Virus record (IMG/VR): IMGVR_UViG_3300042549_003237 | Coordinates: 1 to 23,606 of that record | Source: a virus | Reading direction: 5' to 3' (one strand) | DNA length: 23,606 nucleotides | Part shown: positions 21,690 to 23,606 of the stretch, one piece after another | How positions within the stretch are numbered: position 1 is the first letter of the stretch | How the letters are laid out: each line of letters opens with the position of its first letter | Made by a program: the position numbers and the translations under genes | Notes under the pieces: model-generated | Seen by the model: the letters and a program-made list of their open reading frames with translations, nothing else | Databases searched by the model: none | Told to the model about the DNA's origin: nothing

Positions 21690-22054
21690 TCAATGACATT
21701 GTCGAGTTTGGCACACGAGAATTTGAACTCAGCAAAACAAACGACAATGGCAGCAGTTTACGCGATGAAGCTCAAGCGATTATTGCAATGGGGCATGAGA
21801 TACCTGATGATTATAAATCATTGCCCATGCCAGAAAATTACGCCTACTGCTGGGCGTGGTTTGGTGAATTAAGCCGAACACGCTCAAGCAATGGGTTTGG
21901 TCAAAATCCAATTAGTTACGCGGAAATTGACGCATGGTCAAGATTGACCAACATAGAATTAACGCCATTAGAAGTAAGTGCTATTATGCGGCTCGATAGT
22001 GCTTATTTAAATATTCAAGCAGAGCAAATTGCAAAACGGAGCAAAACAAAATGA
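21674..22054 (+). CDS. T-frame extension of the tail chaperone (GT fusion)
   Basis: After a -1 slip at 21668-21674 the frame continues as LHQSLINDIVEFGTREFELS... for 126 residues, giving a GT fusion of about 257 residues with the first 131 codons of the G gene. The extension contains GSSLRDEAQAIIAMGHEIPDDYK and SYAEIDAWSRLTNIELTPLEVSAIMRLDSAYL, typical of T-domain proteins with an EIxAW-like motif. No usable start codon with a ribosome binding site exists at the beginning of the extension; an ATG at 21788 would remove much of it. It ends in an ATGA overlap with the tape-measure gene. The fusion protein recruits the tail tube to the tape measure, by analogy with lambda. Confidence 0.83.
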   Translation, partial: LHQSLINDIVEFGTREFELSKTNDNGSSLRDEAQAIIAMGHEIPDDYKSLPMPENYAYCWAWFGELSRTRSSNGFGQNPISYAEIDAWSRLTNIELTPLEVSAIMRLDSAYLNIQAEQIAKRSKTK

Positions 22055-23606
22055 CCACCGATACCTATTCTATTCAAGTCGCAGTTGATTCGACCAGTGC
22101 AGTAACAGCCACGCGCAATTTAACTGCAATGGAGCAAGCCACTGGACGCAGTGAACGTGCGTTGAGTAGTCTAGGTAACGTTGCAAAAATAGCGGGAAGC
22201 GCGCTGGCTGGCATTAGCATTGCGTCAATGGCTAAAGATATTTTAAGAGTTAACATGGAGTTTGAATCACTGCGAACCAGTTTAGAAACGGTTACAGGTA
22301 GTGCTAAAAATGCAAAAATCGCGTTTGAGGGAATTCAACAATTTGCTGCAAAAACGCCATATTCGGTTAAAGAAGTAACAGACGCATTTATTAAAATGAA
22401 GGCGTTAGGCTTATCACCATCTGAAAAAGCATTAACTTCATTTGGAAATACAGCAAGCGCAATGGGGCAATCATTAAATAGAATGGTTGAAGCAGTAGCA
22501 AATGCAACAACAGGTGAATTCGATAATTTAAAAGCATTCGGCATTAAAGCAAGTAAGCAAGGCGATGATATTAAATTTACTTTTAAAGGCGTTGAAACAA
22601 AAATAAAAGATAGTTCTGAAGCAATTGTTGGATATTTAACTAAAATTGGTAATACTGATTTTGCTGGTGGCATGGAACGTCAAGGTCAAACAATGAAAGG
22701 CACATTAAGCTCGCTTGCTGATGCTTGGGATAACTTTATTGACCACATTTTAAATGATAAAAGTGGCGGTGCTATTTCACGATGGATTACAAGCGCAACA
22801 AGCGCATTAGGTAAATTTGATGTTTGGTTAAATGGCGCAACTACTTCAATTGGTAAATTAGCGGAACTTCAACAAGAACAAAACAGATTGCAAGCATCAA
22901 TTAACGCACATAATCAAAATGGTGTAATTGGAAGTTTAATTGATGATTTATCTGGTTTTGATGCAAGTGGTAAACAATCAAAATTAGCAAAAAATATTGA
23001 AGAACAAAAACGCTTAAGAAAAGAATTAGAAGATGAAAAAAAGGTAATGGTAGATATAACCAAAGCCGCACCAGTTAGCAAAATTGATGAACCAGATAAA
23101 AAAGCAGCAGCAAAAGCAGCAGCCGAAGCTAAACGCGCACAAGCACAAGCAACAAAAGAATTAGCACTTGCGGAAAAAGATTATAACGAGCAAATCAATA
23201 TGCAAGTAGCCACAGCAGAAAATGCAGGCAAACTATTTGCGGCACAACAACAAACCAAGATTGCAGCACTTGAAGCAGAGCGCGTATCTATATCAGATAA
23301 AGCAGCTATTGAGTATGAATCAGCAAAAACTTACGAAGAAAAATCACGCATATTAAATGAATCACAATCTGCGACCAATTTATTATTAGCTAAAGAAAAA
23401 GAAATCCGCGATTCATTAACTAATCAAAGTGCTGAAACCATTGACGCTAAAATTGCAGCGGCTCAGGCAGAATTAGATAACGCGGGAAAATACAATTTAA
23501 CGCTGGCTGAACAATTACGCTTAAAAACTGAAATTGCAGGATTGCAAACAGATAAAGCAGTATTAGCAGAAACATCAACGCAATCTGATATTAAAGCAAA
23601 ATCTGA
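22051..23606 (+). CDS. Tape-measure protein, 3' end cut by window edge
   Basis: The frame runs from ATG at 22051 (overlapping the chaperone stop by ATGA) to the right edge without a stop, so at least 518 residues. The N-terminal region shows the tape-measure domain: MEFESLRTSLETVTGSAKNAK, FAAKTPYSVKEVTDAFIKMKALGL, NRMVEAVANATTGEFDNLKAFGIK and GQTMKGTLSSLADAWDNF. After about residue 270 comes a long Ala/Lys/Glu-rich coiled coil (KAAAKAAAEAKRAQAQATKEL and onward). It sets the length of the tail and is wrapped by the G/GT chaperones. The remaining part, with any transmembrane or lysozyme domain, is outside the window. Confidence 0.93.
   Translation, partial: MTTDTYSIQVAVDSTSAVTATRNLTAMEQATGRSERALSSLGNVAKIAGSALAGISIASMAKDILRVNMEFESLRTSLETVTGSAKNAKIAFEGIQQFAAKTPYSVKEVTDAFIKMKALGLSPSEKALTSFGNTASAMGQSLNRMVEAVANATTGEFDNLKAFGIKASKQGDDIKFTFKGVETKIKDSSEAIVGYLTKIGNTDFAGGMERQGQTMKGTLSSLADAWDNFIDHILNDKSGGAISRWITSATSALGKFDVWLNGATTSIGKLAELQQEQNRLQASINAHNQNGVIGSLIDDLSGFDASGKQSKLAKNIEEQKRLRKELEDEKKVMVDITKAAPVSKIDEPDKKAAAKAAAEAKRAQAQATKELALAEKDYNEQINMQVATAENAGKLFAAQQQTKIAALEAERVSISDKAAIEYESAKTYEEKSRILNESQSATNLLLAKEKEIRDSLTNQSAETIDAKIAAAQAELDNAGKYNLTLAEQLRLKTEIAGLQTDKAVLAETSTQSDIKAKS

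Noticed and set aside
21788-22054. Independent 88-residue gene
   Set aside because: The frame is open far upstream and joins the G gene through an in-phase GGGAAAC slip site, so it is the T part of a fusion.

Overview
The window is part of a tailed-phage genome (Caudoviricetes), or a prophage or metagenomic phage contig. Ribosome binding sites are of the AGGAG type, genes are tightly packed with ATGA and TAATG overlaps, and translation follows the bacterial code. A long tail-tube protein, a G/GT-type tail chaperone with a frameshift signal and a tape-measure gene, with no sheath gene in view, suggest a siphovirus with a non-contractile tail. The host cannot be fixed from the sequence; low-GC Gammaproteobacteria would fit. 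No integrase, tRNA, rRNA, CRISPR array or insertion sequence was recognised.

Left arm (1-7095, all on the minus strand): an early recombination/replication block. In transcription order it encodes a Sak4-like AAA ATPase, an SSB-like protein with an acidic tail, a YqaJ/lambda-type exonuclease, a helicase fused to a beta-class DNA methyltransferase, a zinc-ribbon SF2 helicase, a VRR-NUC nuclease, a 63-residue unknown protein and an unknown gene cut by the window edge. Two leftward promoters with the same layout (TTTAC(A/T), 17-bp spacer, TAATAT) and an identical 17-nt upstream block lie before the ATPase gene and before the 63-residue gene.

Centre (7096-10039): a divergent control region, a 58-residue HTH-like protein and a Toprim-RecA-type primase-helicase, transcribed rightward. 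After the primase-helicase come a 120-bp array with 13 GTAC motifs, two 20-nt direct repeats and a perfect 11-bp inverted repeat (possible replication origin or operator array); a structured RNA ending in a T8 terminator; an orphan AT-rich 104-residue gene; and a second strongly folded segment of about 180 nt just before the late operon.

Right arm (10040-23606, plus strand): the late operon. Its order is small protein, HNH endonuclease, TerS, TerL, DUF4055-type portal, MuF-like minor head protein, two tiny ORFs, scaffold, free-standing GIY-YIG/NUMOD3 homing endonuclease, P22-like coat protein, head-associated protein, four head-tail joining/tail-completion proteins, tail tube, strong intrinsic terminator, G chaperone with a -1 frameshift into T, and the tape-measure protein, which runs off the end.

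Points most worth a second look: the GTAC array at 9233-9353; the two RNA structures flanking the orphan gene, which share a partial sequence motif; the hairpin that would hide the ribosome binding site of the GIY-YIG gene with a -10 box placed so that transcription would start inside the hairpin (an I-TevI-like arrangement); the duplicated leftward promoter; and the slippery heptamer GGGAAAC at 21668-21674.
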